A stretch of 64,000 bases of DNA from Chitinophagaceae bacterium (GCA_019752045.1 JAIEMP010000004.1:186001-250000); one strand, 5' to 3'; counted from the first letter of the stretch, positions 44,260-52,965 are shown. Notes: a model not told the origin generated them from the sequence alone. Program-made: numbers and translations.

Positions 44260-44910
44260 TTAAGCGTATTTTACAATAATTGATTCAATAACGTTTGCTG
44301 CATCTTCACACTTATCTGTAGCAATTTCCATTACCTGATAAATTTCTCTTTTTTTGATCACTTCTTTTGCATCGTTTTCTGTTGCAAATAAACGTTCAAT
44401 GCTGAAATCAAAAATATCGTCGGCCTGATTTTCAATACTGTTTACACGAACCAATGCATCGGTAATCTGACGCATGTTTTTCATGTCTTTTAATTCCATC
44501 ACTGCGATCTTGATATTTTCGCAGGCCTGCACAATCAGATCGGCCATTTTACCAAAACTTTCATGTACGGGATCTACACGGTAAAAGTTGATTTTTTTAG
44601 CTGATGCAAAAATATAATCTGCAACATCGTCCATGGCCGATGCCAGGTAGTGGATATCTTCTCTGTCGAACGGTGTAATAAAGTTGCGGCTGAGTTCTGT
44701 AAATATTTTATGTGTAAGATCATCGTTCTTATGTTCCAGATCTTCTATCTGGCGCAGGATCACTTCTCTGTGTTCAAAAGAAGGTTCAGTTACCATCTTT
44801 TTTAACAGATGTGCCATTTCAAGGGAGGTTACAGATACCTGTTCAAACAGCTGATAAAAAACCCTGTCTTTAGGTAAAAAGATCTTCATGAAGGAATTGA
44901 TTGCTGACAT
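44260..44910 (-). CDS. DUF47 family PhoU-like phosphate regulator
   Basis: A 216-residue helical-bundle protein of DUF47 (PhoU-like), which normally accompanies PiT transporters and is thought to modulate phosphate uptake. Typical sequence: FYQLFEQVSVTSLEMAHLL near the start, then IEDLEHKNDDLTHKIFTELSRNFITPFDREDIHYLASAMDDVADYIF at about 51-97, with the acidic DDVADYI metal-binding type motif. It is placed between the porin and the PiT gene, all co-directional with short gaps (19 and 59 bases). Confidence 0.93.
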   Translation of the reverse strand: MSAINSFMKIFLPKDRVFYQLFEQVSVTSLEMAHLLKKMVTEPSFEHREVILRQIEDLEHKNDDLTHKIFTELSRNFITPFDREDIHYLASAMDDVADYIFASAKKINFYRVDPVHESFGKMADLIVQACENIKIAVMELKDMKNMRQITDALVRVNSIENQADDIFDFSIERLFATENDAKEVIKKREIYQVMEIATDKCEDAANVIESIIVKYA

Positions 44911-44929
44911 AAAATTGATTTAAATAAAA

Positions 44930-46150
44930 TTAGAAATTTAATTGTGCCTGTATGCGTAACAGATTACCTTTTTGGAAATTCTGCCGCAGCTTTGAATCCT
45001 CAAACCGTCTTTCAGAAATAGTATAAGCAGTTGTAAGTTCGAAATATTTATTTACCTGCCACTCCATACCCATTTCCACTTCTTTTACATTATAAGCTCT
45101 TGCATCCAGTTCGTGTTTTTTTCCGCCATTGTACTGCTGTACTCTTGTATAAGGAAAGAAAAACATGTCTTTATGTTTCTTGCTTTTAAAACGGGCATAG
45201 AGTGTAGCATAACCTCCTTTTAAGTTTCTTACTTCTATTGAATCTTTCAAGGGGTTATACTGTGGCCCTCTTCCCCAATTGTATTCTGTAAGTAAACCTA
45301 TTGGGTTTGGATACAGATTCAAAGTAACAGCTGCCCGTTCATCTTTAAATGCAAAGCCGTTGGCTGCCTTAACGCCGGCCGATCTTAATTCGGCTGGCAA
45401 TACATATTCGCCGGTATAAGCCTGTACACCCGCTTCAAGCACCTGATTCCTGATTTTAATTGGATAACTGACTCTTGAAACGATGTGCACTTTTTTATTT
45501 TGTTCGGGTCTGTTGGCGGTTTGTCCGTTATAAACACCAAATGCAATTACGCCATAATCACCTGATCCTTTTCTGTTATCATTTATGAATTCCGGATATT
45601 TTGTTCTGATATTTTCCGGAGCCCAGTATAAAAAAGCACCAAGATCCCGCTCATTCGATAAAGCACTGTTCAATGCGTCGTTACGGTCAAGCGGCAATCT
45701 GTTCTGGCTCGACTGCATGTTTTCAAAACCAAACGGCACCTTGCTCTGGCCAATCCGGATTCTGTATTCATTTTTTTTGTCAAAGCCTACATCTACATAA
45801 GCATCACGCAACTGAAATATATTTTGCGTTGTGCCTATTGCACTTCCAAAATCGGGCTGAATGTAGAAGTATACATTTTTGGATAGATTTCCGCTGATGA
45901 TGATCCGTCCTCTTCTGATAGCAAATCCTCCGCCTGCTCCCCAGGACCGGTCGCATTGTTCACATTTCAGATTTTCGTTCGTTTCTAACAGCCGGTTATA
46001 CCGTACCTGCATATATCCACGAATCGAAAATGCATCGTACCAGTTTTTTTTAACTGCGGGTTTAATTGAGTCTGTTACATTTTTTTGGGCCATCAGATTA
46101 TTACATAAGAATAACGTGATGAAAACCATCGTTCCTGATCTTGTTTTCAA
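44930..46150 (-). CDS. Phosphate-selective porin (OprO/OprP type)
   Basis: A 406-residue outer-membrane porin of the OprO/P family, first gene of a porin-PhoU-like-PiT operon, which fits passage of phosphate across the outer membrane. A signal peptide precedes MAQKNVT. The barrel carries repeated family segments such as FAIRRGRIIISGNLSKNVYFY (~75-95), FQLRDAYVDVGFDKKNEYRIRIGQSKVPFGFENMQSS, and NELRDLGAFLYW. The start is uncertain: a TTG at 46150 gives the better signal peptide (Lys/Arg at residues 2 and 4), and an ATG lies at 46129. The leader contains a terminator-type hairpin inside a 17-bp inverted repeat, and phosphate-box-like repeats lie further upstream. Confidence 0.88.
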   Translation of the reverse strand: MKTRSGTMVFITLFLCNNLMAQKNVTDSIKPAVKKNWYDAFSIRGYMQVRYNRLLETNENLKCEQCDRSWGAGGGFAIRRGRIIISGNLSKNVYFYIQPDFGSAIGTTQNIFQLRDAYVDVGFDKKNEYRIRIGQSKVPFGFENMQSSQNRLPLDRNDALNSALSNERDLGAFLYWAPENIRTKYPEFINDNRKGSGDYGVIAFGVYNGQTANRPEQNKKVHIVSRVSYPIKIRNQVLEAGVQAYTGEYVLPAELRSAGVKAANGFAFKDERAAVTLNLYPNPIGLLTEYNWGRGPQYNPLKDSIEVRNLKGGYATLYARFKSKKHKDMFFFPYTRVQQYNGGKKHELDARAYNVKEVEMGMEWQVNKYFELTTAYTISERRFEDSKLRQNFQKGNLLRIQAQLNF

Positions 46151-46153
46151 TAG

Positions 46154-46286
46154 TATTATCTTTTAATTGCAGCGCAAAGGTGCTGAAAACAACTGTGAGC
46201 ATGGAAGAAGGGGGTATTACCAAATTGTTAACTCTCAGCAAAAAGCCCCGCCAGAAATGGCAGGGCGGTGCAATTAAAAGATAATA
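46154..46286. repeat. 133-bp element with perfect 17-bp inverted ends in the porin leader
   Basis: Arms 46154-46170 and 46270-46286 are exact reverse complements over 17 bases (both AT-rich, containing TTTTAATTGC). They enclose 99 bases that include the terminator hairpin at 46245-46266. One end abuts the porin start codon by 4 bases. It could be a MITE-like insertion or a structured mRNA leader. No target duplication is evident. Confidence 0.75.
46240..46266 (-). terminator. Terminator-type hairpin (possible attenuator) in the porin leader
   Basis: On the minus strand GCCCTGCC pairs with GGCGGGGC (one G-U) over a 6-base loop, followed by TTTTT. It lies 90 bases before the porin start, in the direction of porin transcription, so it would reduce read-through into the operon unless disrupted. 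Confidence 0.7.
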
Positions 46287-46319
46287 TGAGGCCTTATCTT
46301 GAGGCTGTATTTAAACCGG

Positions 46320-46347
46320 ATGTTAAACGATGTAATCATCTGTTTAC
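46320..46347 (-). promoter_or_regulatory. Phosphate-box-like direct repeats upstream of the porin operon
   Basis: On the minus strand three 7-mers lie 11 and 10 bases apart: GTAAACA (46347-46341), ATTACAT (46336-46330), and TTAACAT (46326-46320). The pattern (7-mer, 4-base gap) is that of known PhoB/PhoP boxes. They lie about 170 bases upstream of the porin start. Confidence 0.45.
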
Positions 46348-46575
46348 ATCCGGAACCGCAAATATTTTTTTTCTGTATTACGTAATCGTTACCGATGGGT
46401 TAATAATACATTAACTTTTTTTAACGCATGGGAGTTTGTGAAGCTGCGGCAGAAAGTAGTATTAAAAAGAGTAAACAATTGCTTCAAACTGTTTACAATA
46501 ATTCATCTGTACTGCTGAAGTTGTATTCAAATGTGATTGCAGTTGCGCAAAACTGCAAACCTTTTAAAGGCTTTG

Positions 46576-46637
46576 TTAACATTGCGTTCATGTGCAGATA
46601 ATATTTCCTTAACATAGCCGTCACTTTGAGGTAACAT
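46576..46637 (+). promoter_or_regulatory. Array of six 7-mers at an 11-bp period upstream of the TonB receptor
   Basis: 7-mers begin at 46576, 46587, 46598, 46609, 46620, and 46631: TTAACAT, TTCATGT, ATAATAT, TTAACAT, GTCACTT, GTAACAT. Two are identical and 33 bases apart. The last two flank where a -33 element should be, and a -7-like TTTCTTTG lies at 46646-46653. This is the arrangement of an activated phosphate promoter. Confidence 0.5.
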
Positions 46638-46670
46638 ACCGGAGGTTTCTTTGCAGCACAAATAGAAGAT

Positions 46671-49454
46671 ATGCAAAGGAATGCTTACAGGAAACTAATT
46701 GCTTTATTACCCATCTTATTATTTACACTCACATCAGCAGCACAATCACTTAAATTAAACGGCCGTGTGCTTAACCAGAAAAACGAACCTATAGCCGGGG
46801 CTTCTGTTTCCGTTTCGGAAAACAACAGAGTGGTTGCAGCTGATGTGGAAGGTCGATTCAGCATTGTGCTGGATGCAAATAAAAAATATACCCTCACTGT
46901 TACTGCTGTTGGTTATCAAACAAAAGCGGTAGACGAAGTAGAGGTAAAAAACGCCGATGACAATGCATTGATCATTATCATGAATGTTGCTGCAAAAGAA
47001 GGGACTGAAATCATCATCCGCAGTACTGCCAGAAAAGAAAACACATCAGGTTTATTGAGTTTTCAACGTAACAATACATCTTTATCGAGTGGTTTATCTG
47101 CCGACTTTATCCGTCGTACACCGGATAAAAACACCGGTGAAGTGTTGAAGCGTGTAAGTGGAGCATCAATTCAGGATAATAAGTTTGTGATCATTCGTGG
47201 TTTGAGTGATCGTTATAACCAGGCATTGATCAATGGTGCACAATTGCCATCATCAGAGCCGGATAAAAAAGCCTTTTCGTTTGATGTGATTCCATCTCAA
47301 TTAATTGATAACATCATCATCAATAAAACTGCAACTCCTGATCTTACAGGTGAGTTTGCAGGTGGGTTGGTACAGATTCAGACAAAAGATGTTCCTACAA
47401 AAGACATACTGAATATTGGTGTTGGATTTGGGTTTAACACACAATCAACATTCAAAGATTTTACAACCAATCTTCGTGAAACAAGTGATTGGTTTGGTTT
47501 TGATGATGGCCGCCGTAACATACCTGATGGATTTCCAACACGCAATCAATACGCAAAGACGAATGAAGCACAACGTATTGCTGAATCAAAAAAATTCCGT
47601 TCCGATGTATTCAATGAACGCACAATAACAGCAGCGCCTACACAGAGTTATAATATTACTTATGGAGTTGGTCGTAAATTAAAAGGAGGAAGCTCTATTG
47701 GATTTATTGGCGGATTGATCTACAGGAACTCTCAATCATTGTATAATGTTGACAGAAGCCTTGCCGATTTCAACGGTTCTGTTGAACGCAGATTTACAGA
47801 TCGTCAAAATAAATTCTCCAGCACAGTAGGTGCCGTAGCTAATGTTTCATTTACAGGAAAGAAAACAAAGATCTCTTTCAAGAATTTATATAACCAGTTA
47901 TTCGACGACAACTATTATATAAGAACAGGACAGAATGTTTTAGACGGACAGGACATTAATTTCCGCAGCAGCGTTTTAAACCAACGTTCACTTTACTCTT
48001 CACAGCTCGAAGCAGAACAACAGTTAAGTAAAAGCGGGATTAAGCTGAAGTTGAATGGTAACTTTTCTTACAACTTAAAATCACAACCTGATTTACGTAC
48101 GGCTTCATATACACGTAGCACAGGAAGCAATGATCAGTTTGCATTAACTGAAGACGAAACAGGACGTTTCTTCAGCAGCCTGAAAGATTTCAGTTATGGT
48201 GGTGGCGGTTCACTTAGTATTCCATTTAAACTGGCAGGTGAGAAACAAACATTCAAAGCAGGTGGAAGCACATTGATCCGTATCAGGGATTTTCAATCAA
48301 GAAATTTCCGTTATCGCCTGGATGATAACGCAAACTCACAATTACTGTTTTTGCCCTACAATGAAATTTTTGATCAGCAATATATTGCACCCGGCAAATT
48401 TTATTATGCAGATGAAACACAAAATGAAGACAAATATTTTGGTGTAAGTATTGTGAATGCAGGTTATGCTATGTTTGATAATAAGTTTTCAGAAAAGGTT
48501 CGTCTTGTATGGGGCTTACGTGCAGAAAATTTTCAGCAGTTCTTAACAACCATCCGTTCAGATCTGCAACGTGTAATTGTAAACACCAATAAATGGGACT
48601 TCCTTCCATCACTCAACTTTACTTACAATATCAACACAAAACACCAGGTGCGTTTGGCAGGTTACAGGACAGTTGCCCGTCCTGAGTTCAGAGAAATTGC
48701 TCCGTTCTCTTTTTATGATTTTGAACAGAACTATTCAGTAAGTGGAGATACAACGTTAAGACGTAGTGATATTTGGAATGCAGATGTTCGCTACGAGTGG
48801 TATCCAAAAGCAGGTGAAGCCATCAGCATTGCGGGGTTCTACAAACAGTTTAAAGATCCTATTGAATTGCGTGCATTAGCTGCAGGCAGTGTAAGAAGAT
48901 ACCAGTTCCAGAATGCAGGTATTGCAAACACAATTGGATTTGAAATTGAGATCAGAAAAAGTCTTGCATTTATCAGCCAATCAATGTCAGAATTCAACAT
49001 CTTCTCAAATATTACAGTGCTTTCTTCAAAAGTAAATTTAACCGGAACAAGTGCAGGCGGTGTTGTTGAATCTTTCAATCGCCCATTACAGGGGCAATCG
49101 CCATACCTGGTTAACGTAGGCTTACAGTATAACCAGAAAGACAATAAGTTCAATGCTTCTATTCTTTACAACCGGATTGGACAACGTTTGGCATTGGTGG
49201 GCGGTAAAGACCAGGGACTGTATGATATTTATGAAAGACCAAGAGATTTAGTTGATCTGCAATTTGGCATGAAAGTATTAAAGAACCGTGGTGAACTTCG
49301 TGTAACAGCATCTGATCTGTTGAATCAGAAATTCTTTTTTTACGAAAATGTAGACAACAAAAAAGCATACAACAAATCAACAGATCGTTTATGGAATTCT
49401 TATACACCCGGTACAACAGTATCGGTTACATTCTCATATGATCTGATCAAATAA
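46671..49454 (+). CDS. TonB-dependent receptor with carboxypeptidase-like N-terminal domain
   Basis: A 927-residue outer-membrane receptor. Signal peptide residues 1-25; a CarboxypepD_reg-like beta domain at about 27-112 (LKLNGRVLNQKNEPIAGASVSV, LTVTAVGYQTKAV); a plug at about 140-250 (RRTPDKNTGEVLKRVSGASI, FVIIRGLSDRYNQALINGA); then a large barrel ending VSVTFSYDLIK. The plug pattern is that of the receptors without a SusD partner: no SusD-type gene follows, but a beta-helix lipoprotein does (31 bases later). The phosphate-module context suggests a phosphorus-containing ligand (inference). Confidence 0.88.
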   Translation: MQRNAYRKLIALLPILLFTLTSAAQSLKLNGRVLNQKNEPIAGASVSVSENNRVVAADVEGRFSIVLDANKKYTLTVTAVGYQTKAVDEVEVKNADDNALIIIMNVAAKEGTEIIIRSTARKENTSGLLSFQRNNTSLSSGLSADFIRRTPDKNTGEVLKRVSGASIQDNKFVIIRGLSDRYNQALINGAQLPSSEPDKKAFSFDVIPSQLIDNIIINKTATPDLTGEFAGGLVQIQTKDVPTKDILNIGVGFGFNTQSTFKDFTTNLRETSDWFGFDDGRRNIPDGFPTRNQYAKTNEAQRIAESKKFRSDVFNERTITAAPTQSYNITYGVGRKLKGGSSIGFIGGLIYRNSQSLYNVDRSLADFNGSVERRFTDRQNKFSSTVGAVANVSFTGKKTKISFKNLYNQLFDDNYYIRTGQNVLDGQDINFRSSVLNQRSLYSSQLEAEQQLSKSGIKLKLNGNFSYNLKSQPDLRTASYTRSTGSNDQFALTEDETGRFFSSLKDFSYGGGGSLSIPFKLAGEKQTFKAGGSTLIRIRDFQSRNFRYRLDDNANSQLLFLPYNEIFDQQYIAPGKFYYADETQNEDKYFGVSIVNAGYAMFDNKFSEKVRLVWGLRAENFQQFLTTIRSDLQRVIVNTNKWDFLPSLNFTYNINTKHQVRLAGYRTVARPEFREIAPFSFYDFEQNYSVSGDTTLRRSDIWNADVRYEWYPKAGEAISIAGFYKQFKDPIELRALAAGSVRRYQFQNAGIANTIGFEIEIRKSLAFISQSMSEFNIFSNITVLSSKVNLTGTSAGGVVESFNRPLQGQSPYLVNVGLQYNQKDNKFNASILYNRIGQRLALVGGKDQGLYDIYERPRDLVDLQFGMKVLKNRGELRVTASDLLNQKFFFYENVDNKKAYNKSTDRLWNSYTPGTTVSVTFSYDLIK

Positions 49455-49485
49455 CCAAACATTTAAAAACTACAAAGAGTAATAT

Positions 49486-50874
49486 ATGAAACAGTTTTTC
49501 ATCATTGCAATAGCCGCTATCAGTTTTGCCGGTTGTGTAAAAGTAAATTTTAATGAAGCAACTACAGATCCGGGTGTCAGGGATACAACCGTTATCCCAA
49601 CAACATTAAGCGGTCGTATTGATAAAAGTCTTACACTGCCAAAAGGAAAGTACACGCTTGTTGGATTTGTGTATGTAGGTAAAGGTGCGGTACTTGAGTT
49701 TTCTCCAGGTTCAATTATTGTTGCAGATGCATCTGTAAAAACAGCTTTAATTGTTGAACAGGGTGCCAAATTAATTGCAGATGGTACTGCCGCCAACCCG
49801 ATTGTATTTACAAGTAGTAAAGCAGCTGGTCAGCGTCGTGAATTTGACTGGGGTGGTATTTCAATTTGTGGTTATGCGCCAACCAACCGTCCGTTGGTTC
49901 CTGCTCCTATTACAGAAGGCGGCAGCAACCGTCCTTATGGCGGAACTGATGCAGGTGATAATAGTGGTATCCTTCGTTATGTACGTATTGAGTTTGCAGG
50001 GATCACTGCAGAAAATAACAGTGAGCTCAATGGTTTAACCTTGTATGCGGTAGGTGCAGGTACCATTATTGAAAATGTTATGACCTCCTATTGCGGCGAT
50101 GATGGTTTTGAATTTTTTGGTGGCACTGTAAATTGTAAGAACCTGGTTTCGTTTGCAAGTGGTGATGATGATTTTGATTTTGATTTTGGTTATAATGGAC
50201 AGATTCAATATGCTGTTTCATTGCGTGATAAATATTTTGATGATGATGATGCTAACCAGATCGAGTGTGATAACGATGCTACAGGTACGGGTGCTCTTCC
50301 TTATACTCGCCCTGTATTAAGTAATTTCACATTAATTGGTGTGTATGATACAACAGGATTACCTTCCAATGCACGTCACCGTTTTGGTAACAGATGGCGT
50401 CGTAATACCCGTTTTGAATTCCGGAATTCAATTATTTTAGGAAGCTGGGGTAATGGCGTGGCGCTTGATGGTGATGGAACAATCAATGCATTTCTTAATG
50501 GAGAAAGTATTTTCAGAAACAATGCAGTTTTTTCATACAACAAATTGTTAAACGGATCTTTTACAGATGCAAGCGCAACATTCGCAACAAGTAACCAGGT
50601 TTTATTACCTAATGCTACGTTGTTGGCTACACTTACAAATGGAACTAATCTTAATACGGTGTTGGCAAATCAGAACGCAGCTATGTTAACCTCTCCATTT
50701 GCTTTAAATGCCCCTAACTTTTTACCGGCTGTTTCTTCACCGGTTCTTACCGGAGCAAACTTTGCTGGTATGAGTGCCTTCTTTACAAGTGCTCCAACAT
50801 TCCGTGGTGCATTTGGTACTACAAACTGGATGCAGGGCTGGACAAGCTTTACACCACAAACAAACGTATACTAA
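49486..50874 (+). CDS. Lipoprotein with beta-helix-like repeats, partner of the TonB receptor
   Basis: A 462-residue outer-membrane lipoprotein (lipobox FAGC, Cys17). After about residue 60 the sequence shows the short, regular strand-turn pattern of a right-handed parallel beta-helix (GKYTLVGFVYVGKGAVLEFSPG, ALIVEQGAKLIADGTAANPI, LRYVRIEFAG), with an Asp-rich loop set GDDGFEFFGG and GDDDFDFDFG at about 200-230 and DDDDANQ near 255, which could bind cations. It probably forms a surface-exposed partner of the preceding receptor, capturing or processing a ligand. No enzyme motif can be assigned. A terminator follows. Confidence 0.75.
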   Translation: MKQFFIIAIAAISFAGCVKVNFNEATTDPGVRDTTVIPTTLSGRIDKSLTLPKGKYTLVGFVYVGKGAVLEFSPGSIIVADASVKTALIVEQGAKLIADGTAANPIVFTSSKAAGQRREFDWGGISICGYAPTNRPLVPAPITEGGSNRPYGGTDAGDNSGILRYVRIEFAGITAENNSELNGLTLYAVGAGTIIENVMTSYCGDDGFEFFGGTVNCKNLVSFASGDDDFDFDFGYNGQIQYAVSLRDKYFDDDDANQIECDNDATGTGALPYTRPVLSNFTLIGVYDTTGLPSNARHRFGNRWRRNTRFEFRNSIILGSWGNGVALDGDGTINAFLNGESIFRNNAVFSYNKLLNGSFTDASATFATSNQVLLPNATLLATLTNGTNLNTVLANQNAAMLTSPFALNAPNFLPAVSSPVLTGANFAGMSAFFTSAPTFRGAFGTTNWMQGWTSFTPQTNVY

Positions 50875-50884
50875 AAACATATTC

Positions 50885-50901
50885 ATCTGCCATAGGCAGA
50901 T
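50885..50901. repeat. Small perfect hairpin after the lipoprotein gene
   Basis: ATCTGCC-ATA-GGCAGAT, a 7-bp stem with a 3-base loop, 10 bases after the stop. There is no T-run; it is possibly an mRNA 3' stabiliser. Confidence 0.4.
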
Positions 50902-50934
50902 AAAAGGATTTCCTTAAGCAAGTATCCTCTATTC

Positions 50935-50961
50935 CGCCTCCTGTTCTCAGGGGGCGTTTTT
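50935..50961 (+). terminator. Intrinsic terminator after the beta-helix lipoprotein gene
   Basis: CGCCTCCTG pairs with CAGGGGGCG (one T-G) over loop TTCT, followed by TTTTTATTT. The rest of 50875-51175 (301 bases) holds only a weak GCCAC/GTGGC hairpin with a T-run near 51139-51169 and no gene. Confidence 0.85.
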
Positions 50962-51175
50962 ATTTATAACAAAAAAATTTTCCTTGTTGCTAATAGCCTC
51001 TTCTTTAAATAACAATTAATCAATGCTGCGGTAATGGTTTATTAAAACTGTGCTTTCATATTTGCACTCTGCTGACGGATATCCCATCTGTCAACAATTT
51101 GCAATCAAGGGTTCATTTTCTCATGACTTGACTGGGAACACGCCACCTGTTTTTACTCGTGGCTTTTTTTATTGA

Positions 51176-52237
51176 TTAGTTTTCCGGTTTATCTGTTCTT
51201 GCCTGGAGAGTAAAACCAAAGGTGGTTCCAATGTCTAACCTGCTGCGTACGTGCATCATTTGATCATGCGCTTCAATAATATGTTTGCAGATAGATAAAC
51301 CCAATCCGCTGCCGCCTTCTTTTCTGCTGCGGGCCAGGTCCGTCCGGTAAAAGCGTTCAAATATCCGGGTGAGATGTTCTTCTGCAATACCATACCCGTC
51401 ATCGCTCAATTCAATCAACACCGTTGCATCGTGTGTTTTGTAAACACTGAAAACAATATTGCCGTTTTGTTTTCCATATTTTATGGCGTTGTCAATTAAA
51501 TTAATAAACACCATTCGTATTTTCTCTTTATCCGCATAAACAGTAATGGGCAGTTCACATCCTTTCTTAATAGTTGTTTTAATATTTTTTTCTGCTGCTT
51601 TAATGGAAAGGCTGTCGAACACTTCATTCACCAGATCCTGGATCACAAAATTTTCTTTATACAATAATTGTTGCCCGATTTCTAATTTAGAAATTTCATC
51701 CAGATCATCAACCAGGTTTACCAATCGGTCAATATTTTTTGAAGTATTGAGCAGAAATTTTTTTGCCACCTCTTCTTTATGCATGGCACCACTCAACAAG
51801 GTATCAACATAACCCTGCACGGCAAAAATGGGTGTCTTTAATTCATGGCTCAGGTTTTGCAAAAACTCTTTACGGTATTGTTCGTTTTGTTTCAGGATTT
51901 CAATTTCCTGTTTCTTTTGCTCTGCCCATTCTTCTACTTCGGCACTTACTTCCTGTAAACTTTTTTCGGGCAGTAATGATTTATTAAAAAATTCTTCCCG
52001 CTTGGTAGCTTTTGTTTGGGAAATGAATTTATAAATGAGTTTGATGTGCCTGTAAATAAACCGTTCGGTAAAAAAACGGATGAGCAGATAGCTGATAATG
52101 AACAACACCACAAAGCTGATGATGGCAATCCACCAGCTTTTAATAAAAAAATAGTTAGCCAGCCCAACCAGTAATGAAATGGTAAATGCATTGATGGCTG
52201 CAACCTGCACTGGGTTTAGTTGACGGGAATTAAGCAT
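51176..52237 (-). CDS. Sensor histidine kinase, PhoR-like
   Basis: A 353-residue membrane kinase paired with the response regulator 41 bases upstream. From ATG 52237 there are two helices at about 14-32 and 35-55 with almost no periplasmic loop, then a helical linker, a HisKA domain with FLQNLSHELKTPIFAVQGYV (His131), and HATPase motifs INLIDNAIKYG (N box), DDGYGIAEEH (G1) and GSGLGLSICKHI (G2). No PAS domain is seen. The minimal sensor part resembles PhoR kinases that respond through other membrane proteins (such as a transporter plus PhoU). The frame also has a TTG at 52261. Confidence 0.9.
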   Translation of the reverse strand: MLNSRQLNPVQVAAINAFTISLLVGLANYFFIKSWWIAIISFVVLFIISYLLIRFFTERFIYRHIKLIYKFISQTKATKREEFFNKSLLPEKSLQEVSAEVEEWAEQKKQEIEILKQNEQYRKEFLQNLSHELKTPIFAVQGYVDTLLSGAMHKEEVAKKFLLNTSKNIDRLVNLVDDLDEISKLEIGQQLLYKENFVIQDLVNEVFDSLSIKAAEKNIKTTIKKGCELPITVYADKEKIRMVFINLIDNAIKYGKQNGNIVFSVYKTHDATVLIELSDDGYGIAEEHLTRIFERFYRTDLARSRKEGGSGLGLSICKHIIEAHDQMMHVRSRLDIGTTFGFTLQARTDKPEN

Positions 52238-52278
52238 GCTTGTTTGCGAAATTTTTTGCAAACGAAGGTAGAGAGGAA

Positions 52279-52965
52279 TTATGCAGCAGACAGTTCAAAC
52301 TTATACCCAACTCCTTTTACAGTAGTAATACAGTCGATATCCAGTTTCTGCCGGATCTTTCGGATGTGTACATCAATGGTACGATCGCCCACAATTACAT
52401 CGGCACCCCATACCTGATTTAATATTTCGTGCCTTAAAAAAACACGGCCTGGTTTGGATGCCAGAAGCGCAAGCAATTCAAATTCCTTTTTGGCGAGTAT
52501 AATGTCCTGTCCTTTAAAACGAACAATGAACTGTTCTTTATCAATTTGCAGATCACCTAACTTAATAATGGTTTCATCGCCACGGAAAGTGCGGCGAAAT
52601 AATGCATTTACACGGCTGATGAGAACTTTAGGGCTGATAGGTTTATTTACATAATCATCGGCTCCCATTTCCAAACCTTTTACATGACTGCTTTCATCGC
52701 TCAATGCAGTAAGGATAATGATAAGTGTTTGTTCAAACTCCGGTTGCGAACGCAGAATCTGGCAAACTTCCATTCCTGTTTTGCGGGGCATCATTACGTC
52801 TAAGATGATCAGGTCGGGTTGTTGCTGTCTGGCAACAATCAACGCCTCATCACCGTCTTTTGCTTTGAGGACTGTAAATCCTTCAGCAGTTAGATTGTAT
52901 TCAAGAATCTCAAGAATATCCGGCTCATCGTCGGCTATCAGAATTTTTTTTCCTTTGGGTTCCAT
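52279..52965 (-). CDS. Response regulator, OmpR/PhoB family
   Basis: A 228-residue DNA-binding response regulator. The receiver domain spans residues 1-125, with the acidic pair ADDEPD (12-14), phosphorylation site DLIILDVMMP (Asp56), Thr near LTALSD, and the conserved Lys in VNKPISP. A C-terminal winged-helix domain follows (~135-228, ELLALLASKPGRVFLRHEIL, then VDVHIRKIRQKLD). It is immediately upstream of the histidine kinase. PhoB-like by sequence style and location beside phosphate uptake genes; its likely targets are the 10-11 bp repeat arrays near 46.3 and 46.6 kb (inference). Confidence 0.92.
   Translation of the reverse strand: MEPKGKKILIADDEPDILEILEYNLTAEGFTVLKAKDGDEALIVARQQQPDLIILDVMMPRKTGMEVCQILRSQPEFEQTLIIILTALSDESSHVKGLEMGADDYVNKPISPKVLISRVNALFRRTFRGDETIIKLGDLQIDKEQFIVRFKGQDIILAKKEFELLALLASKPGRVFLRHEILNQVWGADVIVGDRTIDVHIRKIRQKLDIDCITTVKGVGYKFELSAA

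Larger units (their letters stand above)
46151..46670. other. 520-base divergent regulatory region between the porin and TonB receptor genes
   Basis: No gene is seen. Its contents are the 133-bp inverted-repeat element and hairpin next to the porin, minus-strand repeats at 46320-46347 inside an 8-bp palindrome CCGGATGT/ACATCCGG (46316-46353), an AT-rich stretch with TTAACTT and TTAACGC (46411 and 46421), and the plus-strand repeat array at 46576-46637 next to the receptor. Confidence 0.6.

Noticed and set aside
46150-46150. TTG at 46150 as a certain start of the porin
   Set aside because: Kept only as a preferred option; the ATG at 46129 cannot be excluded because the inverted repeat may have displaced the original start.
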